In this document: positions 7,547 through 16,222 of the stretch, piece after piece
How the letters are laid out: each line of letters begins with the position of its first letter
Position numbering within the stretch: position 1 is the first letter of the stretch
Assembly: GCA_902770635.1 (NCBI GenBank)
Contig: CACXTX010000019.1
Span: 1-44,315 of the forward strand
Direction: 5' to 3'
Length of the DNA: 44,315 nucleotides
Source: an uncultured Prevotellaceae bacterium
GTDB taxonomy: Bacteria; Bacteroidota; Bacteroidia; Bacteroidales; Bacteroidaceae
The notes under the pieces: model-generated
The model's database searches: none
The model's input: the letters and a program-made list of their open reading frames with translations, nothing else
Told to the model about the DNA's origin: nothing
Made by a program: the position numbers and the translations under genes

Positions 7547-8194
7547 TTATCCAATGAACTTAAGAATCAGATCAACAACCTCATCTTCAGTCTTGCCTTC
7601 CATGTTGATGACCAAGTCGTAGTTGCGCGTGTCATAACGGGAAGTACCCGCGAACTTCTTCACATACGATTCACGCATCTCGTCCACCTTCTCAATCACC
7701 TTCTCGGCTTCCTCATGGCTCAGTTTCTGCTTGCCCATGATGCGCTGGATACGATGTTCCATAGGTGCCTGGATGAATATGCTCAGATGGTTGGGGTGGT
7801 TGGCGAAAATACTGAAGCCGGAACGTCCTGCGATGACGCAAGAATCCTCTGCGGCAGCATTCTCAAGAATTTGTTTCTCAACTTTGAACATGTCGCTGCT
7901 GGTAACCAGCGTGCCATCGTTCTCGCCAGTCATGTGCTGGTAGTACCACAGTTCGTTCATGCCCTGTCCCATAAACATGGCTGTATTGATGAACTCTCGC
8001 CACCAGTCGCTCTTGCCGCTCTTCAGTTTCTCAATCTGTTCGGTGTCCAGTTCGAATTTCTTCTTCAGTTCGTTAATCAGTAGCTTGTCGTAGTAAGCCA
8101 CATTCAGTTTCTCAGCCAATTTTCTGCCGACTGTGCGGCCACCACTGCCTAATTCACGGTTAATCGTGATGACATACTTTTGGTTTTTGTCCAT
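7547..8194 (-). CDS. cytidylate kinase-like protein
   Basis: A 215-residue protein of the cytidylate-kinase-like family (P-loop NMP kinase fold). The nucleotide-binding loop is in INRELGSGGRTVGRKLAEKL near residue 10. A lid-like basic segment (MEHRIQRIMGKQKLSHEEAEKVIEK) follows mid-protein. It is distinct from the housekeeping Cmk, which is usually longer and fused or adjacent to other genes; members of this subfamily are common in gut anaerobes, and their true substrate is not established to my knowledge. It has its own promoter and terminator, so it is probably a single-gene unit. Confidence 0.8.
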   Translation of the reverse strand: MDKNQKYVITINRELGSGGRTVGRKLAEKLNVAYYDKLLINELKKKFELDTEQIEKLKSGKSDWWREFINTAMFMGQGMNELWYYQHMTGENDGTLVTSSDMFKVEKQILENAAAEDSCVIAGRSGFSIFANHPNHLSIFIQAPMEHRIQRIMGKQKLSHEEAEKVIEKVDEMRESYVKKFAGTSRYDTRNYDLVINMEGKTEDEVVDLILKFIG

Positions 8195-8248
8195 ATTGTT
8201 GGTTTTTAGGATAAATAATTTATTTACGTTTCATTGGTTTTCTACATG

Positions 8249-8279
8249 CAAAAATACAAAAAGTATCTTAATTTGCAAA
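8249..8279 (-). promoter_or_regulatory. promoter of the cytidylate-kinase-like gene
   Basis: Minus strand: TTTG (8276-8279), 19-bp spacer, TATTTTTG (8249-8256), followed by about 55 bp of leader to ATG 8194. Confidence 0.65.
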
Positions 8280-8321
8280 GAAAAAACGGATTAAATTATA
8301 TTTATCTAACACATTCATGTT

Positions 8322-9641
8322 TTAGTCAATGACCTCAAAACCCGTGTAGGGAACCAACGCGCGTGGTATCTTGATGCCCTGTTCGGTCTGGTTGTTCTCC
8401 AGAATGGCAGCAACGATACGTGGCAATGCAAGAGCCGAACCGTTCAGCGTGTGACAAAGTTCCGTCTTCTTGGTCTCGCTATTGCGATAGCGGCACTTCA
8501 GACGGTTGGCCTGATAGGTGTCGAAGTTAGACACCGACGAAACCTCGAGCCAGCGACCTTGAGCTTCCGAGTACACTTCGAAGTCGTAGCAGATGGCGCT
8601 GGTAAAGCTCTGATCACCACCGCAAAGCAGCAGAATGCGGTAGGGGAGTTCCAGTTTCTTCAGCAGACCTTCCACGTGTTCGAGCATCTCCTTGTGACTC
8701 TCTTTCGAGTGTTCAGGCTTGTCTATGCGCACAATTTCAATCTTCGAGAACTCGTGCAGACGGTTCAGTCCGCGAACGTCCTTGCCGTATGAACCCGCCT
8801 CGCGACGGAAACACTCCGTATAGGCGCAGTTCTTGATGGGCAGGTCTTTCTCGTCCAGAATCACGTCGCGATAGATGTTTGTTACGGGCACCTCGGCTGT
8901 AGGGATGAGGTAGAAGTCGTCCACCTCGCAATGGTACATCTGACCTTCCTTGTCGGGCAACTGTCCTGTGCCATAGCCAGAAGCGGCGTTCACCACCGTC
9001 GGAGGCATAATCTCCGTATAGCCAGCCTTGTTGGCTTCGGCCAGGAAGAAGTTAATCAGCGCACGTTGCAACTGTGCACCCTTTCCGATATAGACAGGGA
9101 AGCCTGCCCCCGTTATCTTCACGCCCAGGTCGAAGTCAATGAGATTGTATTTCTTGGCCAACTCCCAGTGGGGCAGGGGATTGGCCAGTCCCAGTTGCGG
9201 GTTTACGTCCCAATTGCCCACGGTATCCTTGTCGGTACACTCTTTCAGGTTCGACTTCACCACGTGGTTGTCCTCGGCGGCGGCACCCTCGGGCACCTCG
9301 TCGTAGGGGATATTCGGAATCTGGCACAACAGTCGGGTCATCTCCTCCTGAGCCTGATTCATGGTTTCTTCCAATTGCTTATTGGTTTCCTTCATCTCGG
9401 AAACCTGTGCCTTGATGGCTTCGGCCTCGTCTTTTCTGCCCTCCTTCATCAGACCGCCAATCTGGGCGGCCATCTTCTTGGCCTCACTCAGGTTCTTGTC
9501 CAGCTGCTGCTGGGCTTCGCGGCGTTTCTTGTCAACGCTGAGCACTTCGTCAATAGCCTCGCGGGCACCCTTGAAATGTTTCTTTTCCAGGCCGCGAATC
9601 ACGCGGTCAGTCTCCTCTGTAATGAGCTTTAGTGTAAGCAT
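8322..9641 (-). CDS. serS: serine-tRNA ligase
   Basis: Class II aminoacyl-tRNA synthetase that charges tRNA-Ser (and tRNA-Sec where present). The 439 residues match the usual length of about 425-440. Residues about 30-110 are charged and helical, the long coiled-coil arm that grips the tRNA variable loop. Motif 2 is visible as CFRREAGSYGKDVRGLNRLH and motif 3 as NGSALALPRIVAAILENNQ near the C-terminus. The start MLTLKLITEETDRVI is the canonical N-terminus. It stands alone between promoter elements at 9683-9690 and the next gene's promoter. Confidence 0.97.
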   Translation of the reverse strand: MLTLKLITEETDRVIRGLEKKHFKGAREAIDEVLSVDKKRREAQQQLDKNLSEAKKMAAQIGGLMKEGRKDEAEAIKAQVSEMKETNKQLEETMNQAQEEMTRLLCQIPNIPYDEVPEGAAAEDNHVVKSNLKECTDKDTVGNWDVNPQLGLANPLPHWELAKKYNLIDFDLGVKITGAGFPVYIGKGAQLQRALINFFLAEANKAGYTEIMPPTVVNAASGYGTGQLPDKEGQMYHCEVDDFYLIPTAEVPVTNIYRDVILDEKDLPIKNCAYTECFRREAGSYGKDVRGLNRLHEFSKIEIVRIDKPEHSKESHKEMLEHVEGLLKKLELPYRILLLCGGDQSFTSAICYDFEVYSEAQGRWLEVSSVSNFDTYQANRLKCRYRNSETKKTELCHTLNGSALALPRIVAAILENNQTEQGIKIPRALVPYTGFEVID

Positions 9642-9682
9642 AATATTGAATTACTATTTACTGTTTTTTCTATTAATGCCTG

Positions 9683-9690
9683 CAAAGGTA
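9683..9690 (-). promoter_or_regulatory. -7 promoter element of serS
   Basis: Minus strand TACCTTTG followed by C, 41 bp upstream of ATG. The expected -33 position falls in the U-tract and arm of the gdhA terminator, with no clear TTTG. Confidence 0.6.
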
Positions 9691-9701
9691 ATAAAAATAA
9701 T

Positions 9702-9737
9702 AATAAAAAATGCGACTTTCCGAAGAAAATCGCATTT
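9702..9737 (-). terminator. gdhA terminator with UUCG tetraloop
   Basis: On the minus strand AAATGCGA (9737-9730) pairs with TCGCATTT (9715-9708); the inner stem TTTTC/GAAAG closes a C(UUCG)G tetraloop, an especially stable cap. A T-rich tract follows down to 9702. It lies about 33 bp after the gdhA stop. Confidence 0.8.
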
Positions 9738-9770
9738 AACGGTTTAGTTTGTGTTGATTTTATCCTTGTA

Positions 9771-11101
9771 TTATACAATACCCTGGCTCATCATTGCTGA
9801 TGCTACTTTCATGAATCCTGCTACGTTGGCACCCTTCACATAGTTGATGTAACCATCAGCCTGAGTACCGTACTTCACGCAGTTCTCGTGAATGTCGTTC
9901 ATGATGCGCTTCAGATAGTCATCAACCTCCTTGGCAGTCCAGCTCAGACGCTCAGAGTTCTGTGACATCTCCAGACCAGATACTGACACACCGCCGGCGT
10001 TAGAAGCCTTACCAGGAGCATACAGAATCTTGGCATCCTGGAAAATCTTGATGGCTTCGGGCAGCGAAGGCATGTTGGCACCCTCGGCAACAGCGATGAC
10101 ACCGTTGTCAATCAGGGCCTGAGCCTGCTCGCCGTTAATCTCGTTCTGAGTAGCGCAAGGCAGGGCGATGTCGGCCTTCTCGTGCCAGGGACGCTCGCCA
10201 GCCACATACTTGGCGTTGGGATATTCCTCGGCATACTCCTTGATACGACCGCGCTCAATGTTCTTCAGTTCCTTAACATACTCGAGCTTCTCCTGGGTGA
10301 TGCCGTCTGGGTCGTAGATGTAACCGTCAGAGTCAGACAGCGTCATGGGGATGGCACCCAGCTGGATGCACTTCTCGGTAGCATACTGAGCCACGTTACC
10401 AGAACCGGAAATCAGCACCTTCTTGCCCTTGATGTCGATGTTGCGGGTTTGTAACATAGAGTTCAGGAAATATACGCAACCGTAACCAGTAGCCTCAGGA
10501 CGAATCAGCGAGCCACCGAAGGGAATGCCCTTACCGGTCAGCACGCCCTGGAACTGGTGAGTCAGCTTCTTATATTGTCCGAACAGGTAACCAACCTCAC
10601 GTCCACCGACACCGATGTCACCAGCGGGAACGTCCTCGTCTGGACCGATTACACGATACAGCTCGTTCATGAATGCCTGGCAGAAACGCATTACCTCAGC
10701 GTCGCTCTTGCCACGTGGAGAGAAGTCAGAACCACCCTTGGCACCACCCATAGGCAATGTAGTCAGCGAGTTCTTGAAGGTCTGCTCGAAAGCCAGGAAC
10801 TTCAGGATACCCAGATTTACACTCTTGTGGTAACGGAGACCGCCTTTGTACGGGCCAATGGCGTTGTTGTGCTGAATACGATAACCCATGTTGGTCTGAA
10901 CGTTACCCTTGTCGTCAGTCCAAGTGATGCGGAACTCGCAAACACGATCGGGTATGCAAAGACGCTCAATCAGATTGGCCTTTTCAAACTCGGGGTGCTT
11001 GTTGTACTCTTCCTCGATAGTGGGAAGTACCTGACTTACGGCCTGGATGTACTCCGGCTCATTGGGAAATCTCTGTCCTCTACAACTTTTGCTGCATTCA
11101 T
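9771..11101 (-). CDS. gdhA: NADP-type glutamate dehydrogenase, frameshifted near its start
   Basis: Hexameric enzyme interconverting 2-oxoglutarate plus ammonia and glutamate. From RFPNEPEY to the C-terminus (433 residues) everything is intact, including PMGGAKGGSDFSPRGKS with the catalytic lysine region, the NAD(P)-binding SGSGNVAQYA and the conserved ending. The natural start, ATG at 11099-11101, reads MNAAKVVED, the family's N-terminus, but this frame then runs into a stop after 21 codons. Compared with remembered relatives (about 445 residues, ...ED-LKR-RFP...) about 7 bases are missing near 11072-11076. The frame of the main body is open up to 11204, but that extension lies across the promoter and does not look like protein. 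Either a real mutation or an assembly error. Confidence 0.85.
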
Positions 11102-11153
11102 AATTTTTTTTGTTTTTTGAGTTATTATACAAATGAAATTGATTTTCTGTGTG

Positions 11154-11185
11154 CAAAATTAAAGCAATTCTGATTAAAAACCAAA
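11154..11185 (-). promoter_or_regulatory. gdhA promoter
   Basis: Minus strand: TTTG (11182-11185), 20-bp spacer, perfect -7 element TAATTTTG (11154-11161), giving a leader of about 45-50 bases to ATG 11101. Its position shows that the long upstream extension of the gdhA frame is not translated. Confidence 0.75.
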
Positions 11186-11231
11186 CATTTTGAAAGAAAA
11201 TCAACGCAAACGCTTACGTTTTGTTATTTAA

Positions 11232-11245
11232 TTGATGTAAATCAA
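11232..11245. promoter_or_regulatory. FNR/CRP-family type operator upstream of gdhA
   Basis: TTGAT-GTAA-ATCAA is a perfect palindrome and an exact match to the classical FNR consensus TTGAT-N4-ATCAA. It is centred about 90 bp upstream of the predicted gdhA transcription start. Binding by an FNR-family protein of this organism is inference. Confidence 0.5.
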
Positions 11246-11348
11246 GAGAAAATGACAAAAATATGCAGTTTCTATGTGTGCGAAAACAAAACAATCCCTT
11301 TCAGCCGTTGGGATGGAATTGTGCTGAGATGCATTAATTGCACCTTAT

Positions 11349-11453
11349 TATATATATATATATATGTACTATACTTTTAATGTCTAAGTACCATACTTTT
11401 AATGCCTAACTATTATACTTTCAAAGCCTAAGTACTATACTATCGAATATTGT
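11349..11453. repeat. TA run followed by a 22-bp tandem repeat (about four units)
   Basis: A run of eight TA dinucleotides (11349-11364) leads into units at 11366-11387, 11388-11409, 11410-11431 and a diverged fourth at 11432-11453. Units start GTACTATACTTTTAAT (or close) and end in CCTAA or TCTAA. Units 1 and 2 differ at only two positions. This lies in the 499-bp gene-free stretch between gdhA and the arabinose operon. No protein or RNA is evident in it. Confidence 0.75.
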
Positions 11454-11541
11454 CAAAAGTAACTATTAAAGGAAAATATTGCAACTATTAATGTTCGCAA
11501 TTGTTAGATTTAAATGTAGCAAAATATTCCTTTAAGTCATA

Positions 11542-11577
11542 AAAAATCCGTAAACCCCAAAGGATTTACGGATTTTT
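11542..11577 (-). terminator. terminator of the arabinose operon
   Basis: Perfect 13-base arms AAAAATCCGTAAA (11542-11554) and TTTACGGATTTTT (11565-11577) with a 10-base loop, beginning 24 bp after the araB stop. The T tract at the end of the arm fits intrinsic termination. Confidence 0.85.
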
Positions 11578-11600
11578 AAATTCAATTAAGATTTGCCCCA

Positions 11601-13190
11601 TTATTTTTTGGCAACTACAGCGGCCTGCTCTATGGGCAAGCATTGCTTGTAGTTCTCGATGTACTTCTCGAAGCCAGCGACATCCTCGGCAGTAGGAGCG
11701 ATGGAAACGCCCGTGTTGCCTGCGAAGACTACGTCCTCGAGATAGTCGGCGAGCGACTTGCCGTTCTTGTTGATGAGGTAGCCAGCCAGCAAGGCAATAC
11801 CCCAGGCGCCACCTTCGCCTGCGGTCTCCATGACGGAGATGGGCGAGTTGAGGGCGGCAGCCAGCATGCGCTGACCTACACCGGCGGTCTTGAAGTAACC
11901 ACCGTGACCGGTGATGCGGTCCACACGAATCATCTCGTCCTTGAACAGGATGTCGTTACCAATCTTCAGCACGCCGATGGCACCATACAGGTTGGCACGC
12001 ATGAAGTTGGCCAGGTTGAACTTGTCGTTGGCCGAACGAACGAAGAGGGGACGACCGTCGGCAAGACCAGTAACGGGCTCGCCGCTGACGTAGTTGTAGG
12101 CCATCAGGCCACCGCAGTCGGTATCGCCCTCAAGGGCCTTGTTGAACAGCTTGCCATAGAGCTCGTTCATGTCAACGGGAATGCCCAGCAGCTGCTGATA
12201 CTCCTTGAACAGACCGACCCAGGCGTTGATGTCGCTGGTGCAGTTGTTGCAGTGTACCATAGCCACGAGAGAGCCGTCGGGGGTGGTAACCATATCAATC
12301 ATCTCGTAAGGCTTGCTCAGCGGTTTCTCCAATACAATCATGGAGAACGAAGAGGTGCCTGCAGAGACGTTACCCGTGCGCTGTTTGACGGCATTGGTGG
12401 CTACCATGCCAGTGCCTGCGTCACCCTCGGGAGGACAAACGGGACAGCCGGGTTTCAGGTGACCAGAGACGTCGAGCTTCTTGGCACCCTCGTCTGTGAG
12501 GAAGCCAGCGCTCTCGCCCGCATTCAGCGATTTTGGCAGAATGTCGAGCAAGGTCCATGAGTATCCCTTCGGAGCGATGAGCTTGTTGAACTTCTCGACC
12601 ATCGTGGCGTCGTAGGTCTTGGTGGCGGGGTCAACGGGAATCATACCGGAGGCATCGCCCACACCCAGAACGAACTCGCCGGTAACCTGCCAGTGAACAT
12701 AGCCGGCCAGCGTGGTCAGGTATTTGATGTCCTTTACGTGCTCGTTATCCTCCAGGATGCACTCGTAGAGATGTGAGATGCTCCAGCGCAGGGGGATGTT
12801 GTAGTTGAACAGCTCGCTCAGTTCGGCAGCAGCCTTTCCGGTATTGGTGTTGCGCCAAGTGCGGAAGGGCACCAGGATTTCCTGCTTCTCGTTAAAGGCC
12901 ATATAGCCGTGCATCATGGCAGAGAAACCGATGGCGGCAAGGTTCTCGATTTCGCAGTCGTACTGCTTCTGAACGTCCTTGCGAAGTTCGGCATAGCAGT
13001 CTTGCAGACCATACCAGATAGCCTCTATCGAGTAGGTCCACAGACCGTCAACGAGCTGGTTCTCCCACTCGTGTGAGCCCTGTGCAATGGGTTTGTTGTC
13101 CTGGTCGATAAGTACGGCCTTGATGCGGGTAGAACCAAACTCAATACCCAATATGGCTTTGCCACTTTCTATGGTTTGTTTTGCAGTCAT
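11601..13190 (-). CDS. araB: ribulokinase, FGGY family (AraB-type)
   Basis: Phosphorylates L-ribulose to L-ribulose-5-phosphate in arabinose catabolism. The 529-residue protein has the FGGY/actin-like fold: phosphate loop GIEFGSTRIKAVLID near residue 20, GFSAMMHGYMAF near 100, GTSSFSMIV mid-protein and GGGAWG-like EGGAWGIALLAG near the C-terminus. I chose MTAKQTIESGKA (ATG 13188-13190); an in-frame extension to 13214 adds eight unlikely residues. It is the last gene of the operon, 46 bp after araA and followed by a strong terminator. The sugar assignment comes mainly from the adjacent araA and araD genes, since the sequence alone could fit other pentulose kinases. Confidence 0.9.
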   Translation of the reverse strand: MTAKQTIESGKAILGIEFGSTRIKAVLIDQDNKPIAQGSHEWENQLVDGLWTYSIEAIWYGLQDCYAELRKDVQKQYDCEIENLAAIGFSAMMHGYMAFNEKQEILVPFRTWRNTNTGKAAAELSELFNYNIPLRWSISHLYECILEDNEHVKDIKYLTTLAGYVHWQVTGEFVLGVGDASGMIPVDPATKTYDATMVEKFNKLIAPKGYSWTLLDILPKSLNAGESAGFLTDEGAKKLDVSGHLKPGCPVCPPEGDAGTGMVATNAVKQRTGNVSAGTSSFSMIVLEKPLSKPYEMIDMVTTPDGSLVAMVHCNNCTSDINAWVGLFKEYQQLLGIPVDMNELYGKLFNKALEGDTDCGGLMAYNYVSGEPVTGLADGRPLFVRSANDKFNLANFMRANLYGAIGVLKIGNDILFKDEMIRVDRITGHGGYFKTAGVGQRMLAAALNSPISVMETAGEGGAWGIALLAGYLINKNGKSLADYLEDVVFAGNTGVSIAPTAEDVAGFEKYIENYKQCLPIEQAAVVAKK

Positions 13191-13236
13191 AATTTTCAAT
13201 TTTTCAATTATCAACTATCAATAATCATCTGTCAAA

Positions 13237-14775
13237 TTAGCAAAGCGCCTTATTGAGCATAAAGTAAATCTCGTTGTTGCGCAGCGTCTGTTTGAAGTCG
13301 AAGGTGTTCGTCTGCTTGTTAATCTTGACATACTCGATGCCCAGCATCTCGGCAAAGTCCTCCCAGTACTCCTCGGTGATGTCGTAAGAGAAAGCTGAGT
13401 GGTGAGTACCACCGGCCAGAATCCAGGCACCGGCACCAATCTCGAACGAAGGCTGGGGAACCCAGAGGGCACTGGCAACGGGCAGGTTGGGCATGGGCTT
13501 GGGCTCGATGCACTCAACCTCCTGAGAAATGAGACGGAAGCGGTTGCCAAGGTCAACAACGGTAGCCTTGATGCCATGACCTACCTTCGAAGTGAAGACG
13601 AGGCGGGCGGTCTGCTGCTTGCGGATGCCGATGCCAAGGAAGTGAACCTCCAACTTGGGCTTGTCAACAGCTATGAGCGGACAAACCTCGAGCATGTGGC
13701 TCTGCAGGCATGACGACTGGGTGCCGGCGAAATTCAAGGTGTAGTCCTCCAGGAACGAACAGCCGGTAGGCATGCCCTGCTGGATAACCCAAAGGGTGCG
13801 ATAGAGACAGGCCGTCTTCCAGTCGCCCTCTGCACCAAAGCCGATACCCTCGGCCATCAGACGCTGAGACGCCAAGCCGGGAATCTGGTCGAAACCAACG
13901 AAATCGGGCTGGTTGATGTCGGCGTCGCCCAGGTCGTCAAAGTTGGTGGTAAAGGCTGTAGCACCCTCGTCCTTCAAGACGCGGCGCAGGGCAATCTCTG
14001 CACGGGCAGCATTGCGAACCTTCTCCCAATAAACCTCTTCGCCGCTCTCGTCAATCTTGATGGTGTATTCCTTCTTGTAAACCTCAACAAGATCGGCAAC
14101 TTCCTGGTCGGTAACCTTCTTCCAATATTCCATCATCGAGCTGACGGGATAGTAGTCAACATGATAGCCCAGACGCTGTTCGAACTCAACGCGGTCGCCA
14201 TCGGTAACGGCTACGTTGTTCATGTTCATACCGAACATCAGGCAGCGGACGTTGTGGGCATCGGCCACGCCGGCAGCCACGCGAGCCCAGACGGCTATCT
14301 GCTTCTGGGCTACTTCGTCCTTCCAATAGCCGCAAACCACCTTGCGGGGAACACGCATGCGAGTGCAGATATGGCCGAACTCGATGTCGCCGTGAGCACT
14401 CTGGTTCAGGTTCATGAAGTCCATATCCATGGTGTCCCAGGGTATCTCGGCATTATACTGGGTGTGGAAATGGAGTAGGGGCTTTTGAAGGGCTTGCAGA
14501 CCCTTAATCCACATCTTGGCGGGCGAGAAGGTGTGCATCCACGTGATGATACCTACACACTTGTCGTCGTTGTTGGCTGCCTTCATAACGTCCTCAACCT
14601 CCTTCGACGAGTTGGCCGTACCTTTATATACTACCTTGATGGGGATGATGCCTGAATTGTTCAGTCCTTCTACCATCTCCTTGGAGTGACCGTCAACGGA
14701 AACGACAGCATCGCCTCCATAGAGCAACTGTGCACCAGTCACCCACCAAATCTCTAAATTTTCAAATGCTTTCAT
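13237..14775 (-). CDS. araA: L-arabinose isomerase
   Basis: Converts L-arabinose to L-ribulose, a manganese-dependent cytosolic enzyme. The 512 residues start MKAFENLEIWWVTGAQLLYG, the typical N-terminus with WFVTGSQ-like sequence. Catalytic and metal-binding regions are visible: AEGIGFGAEGDWK with the glutamates (about residue 305-318), GTQSSCLQSHMLEVCP with the histidine, and GGTHHSAFS with the second histidine (about 445). It is 8 bp downstream of araD and 46 bp upstream of araB. Confidence 0.97.
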   Translation of the reverse strand: MKAFENLEIWWVTGAQLLYGGDAVVSVDGHSKEMVEGLNNSGIIPIKVVYKGTANSSKEVEDVMKAANNDDKCVGIITWMHTFSPAKMWIKGLQALQKPLLHFHTQYNAEIPWDTMDMDFMNLNQSAHGDIEFGHICTRMRVPRKVVCGYWKDEVAQKQIAVWARVAAGVADAHNVRCLMFGMNMNNVAVTDGDRVEFEQRLGYHVDYYPVSSMMEYWKKVTDQEVADLVEVYKKEYTIKIDESGEEVYWEKVRNAARAEIALRRVLKDEGATAFTTNFDDLGDADINQPDFVGFDQIPGLASQRLMAEGIGFGAEGDWKTACLYRTLWVIQQGMPTGCSFLEDYTLNFAGTQSSCLQSHMLEVCPLIAVDKPKLEVHFLGIGIRKQQTARLVFTSKVGHGIKATVVDLGNRFRLISQEVECIEPKPMPNLPVASALWVPQPSFEIGAGAWILAGGTHHSAFSYDITEEYWEDFAEMLGIEYVKINKQTNTFDFKQTLRNNEIYFMLNKALC

Positions 14776-14783
14776 GTCTTTTG

Positions 14784-15482
14784 TTATTTTTTCTTTTGTC
14801 CGTAATATGCGTTAGGACCATGTTTACGACTAAAATGTTTTTCTACTAAGAGCGGATTCATGGTAGTGTTAGGATTAACCATGAATGAGATATAAGCCAT
14901 CTTGGCTACCTGCTCGGTAACGACGGCATGATATACAGCCTGGTCGGCATCCTTACCCCAAGCGAAGGGACCGTGGTTCTTCACCAGCACGGCGGGCGTG
15001 TGAACAGGGTTGATGTTGCCCTGCATGAAACGGTTGACAATGACCACACCGGTATTGTGCTCGTACTCGGGCATCTGGTCGGCGGTCATGGCATCGGTAC
15101 AGGGGATGCAGTCGTGGAAGTAGTCGGCATGGGTGGTTCCGATGTTGGGAATGTCCTTGCCGGCCTGAGCCCATGCGGTGGCATAGGTAGAGTGGGTGTG
15201 TACAATGCCGCCCAACTCGGGGAAGGCTTTATAGAGCACAAGATGGGTAGGGGTGTCTGAAGAGGGGTTCAGGTCGCCTTCTACGACTTTACCCGTTTCG
15301 AGGTCAACGACTACCATGTCGGATGCTTTCATCACGTCATATTCTACGCCTGAGGGCTTGATAACTACCAGTCCTTTCTCACGATCAATAGCCGAAACAT
15401 TGCCCCAAGTGAAAATCACGAGATTGTGCTTCACGAGGTCAAGATTGGCACGAAACACTTTTTCTTTCAGTTCTTCTAACAT
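14784..15482 (-). CDS. araD: L-ribulose-5-phosphate 4-epimerase
   Basis: Turns L-ribulose-5-phosphate into D-xylulose-5-phosphate, linking arabinose to the pentose phosphate pathway. A class II aldolase/epimerase of 232 residues, the expected size. Visible motifs are [19 protein letters not shown] (substrate phosphate and Gly-rich loop), [13 protein letters not shown] with two zinc-binding histidines near residues 95-97, and [11 protein letters not shown] with a further histidine. It lies between araR (46 bp) and araA (8 bp). Confidence 0.96.
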   Translation of the reverse strand: MLEELKEKVFRANLDLVKHNLVIFTWGNVSAIDREKGLVVIKPSGVEYDVMKASDMVVVDLETGKVVEGDLNPSSDTPTHLVLYKAFPELGGIVHTHSTYATAWAQAGKDIPNIGTTHADYFHDCIPCTDAMTADQMPEYEHNTGVVIVNRFMQGNINPVHTPAVLVKNHGPFAWGKDADQAVYHAVVTEQVAKMAYISFMVNPNTTMNPLLVEKHFSRKHGPNAYYGQKKK

Positions 15483-15528
15483 AATAAATATAATTTAGGT
15501 TACACCTTATTAATTAATATAATAGATA

Positions 15529-16206
15529 CTATAATTTGAATGTTGTATCTGCGTCATACATCTTCTTGTTGAAGCGATAGAGAGAGGCACCACGCCTTGA
15601 GGTGGTCTTGTCAATCAACTCTGTATTCTCGATAAAGTCCATGTCCTTAATACGCTTGCGGAAGTTGCGCTTGTCAACCTCTTCGCCGTTCACAGCCTCG
15701 TAGAGACGCTGCAACTGGGTCAGCGTAAACAACTTGGGAAGCAGTTGGAAACTAATGGGTTCTATCTTGATTTTTTGCTGCAAGAGTTTACGAGCCTTGC
15801 GAATCATTTCGTTATGGTCGGAATACATAGCAGGAATTTCTTGGATATCCACCCATTCCACACCATGATCCCTCAGCAACCTGTTGCTATAGTCTGCCAC
15901 ATTGATAACAGCATAGTAGGCAACGGAAACAACACGTTCGCCAGGGTCGCGGCTGACTTCACCAAAAGCGCCGACCTGAGACATATAGAGGTTGCGAATA
16001 CCCGTCAACTCATAAAGCGTGCGCTTGGCAGCCTCGTCCAGACTTTCGTCGTTGCGAACGAAGCCTCCATAGAGACTCCATTCGCCACGACCTGGGTCCA
16101 TCTGACGCTTGCCTATAAGCACCTTCAGCTTATTTTGCTCGAAACCGAAGATGATGCAGTCGACAGAGAGAAGGACTTTCTGGAATTCCTTATAATACGT
16201 TGTCAT
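15529..16206 (-). CDS. araR: Nudix-family transcriptional regulator of arabinose use (AraR)
   Basis: A 225-residue protein with an N-terminal Nudix domain (about residues 10-140) and a C-terminal winged-helix domain (about 150-225). The Nudix box region is GFVRNDESLDEAAKRTLYEL followed by TGI; against the pattern GX5EX7REUXEEXGU two glutamates are replaced (by T and L), so hydrolase activity is unlikely and the domain probably senses a sugar ligand. In Bacteroides a Nudix-type AraR is known to control the arabinose regulon from an equivalent locus. It sits inside the operon between the symporter (16 bp) and araD (46 bp), so it likely regulates its own synthesis. Confidence 0.88.
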   Translation of the reverse strand: MTTYYKEFQKVLLSVDCIIFGFEQNKLKVLIGKRQMDPGRGEWSLYGGFVRNDESLDEAAKRTLYELTGIRNLYMSQVGAFGEVSRDPGERVVSVAYYAVINVADYSNRLLRDHGVEWVDIQEIPAMYSDHNEMIRKARKLLQQKIKIEPISFQLLPKLFTLTQLQRLYEAVNGEEVDKRNFRKRIKDMDFIENTELIDKTTSRRGASLYRFNKKMYDADTTFKL

Positions 16207-16222
16207 TACGATTCAAAGTGTT

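Noticed and set aside
8931-9632. 233-residue plus-strand frame opposite serS
   Set aside because: Antisense shadow of serS; the serS motifs are complete on the minus strand.
11102-11204. N-terminal extension of gdhA in the main frame
   Set aside because: It spans the consensus promoter and does not resemble the family; the native start is at 11101 in another frame.
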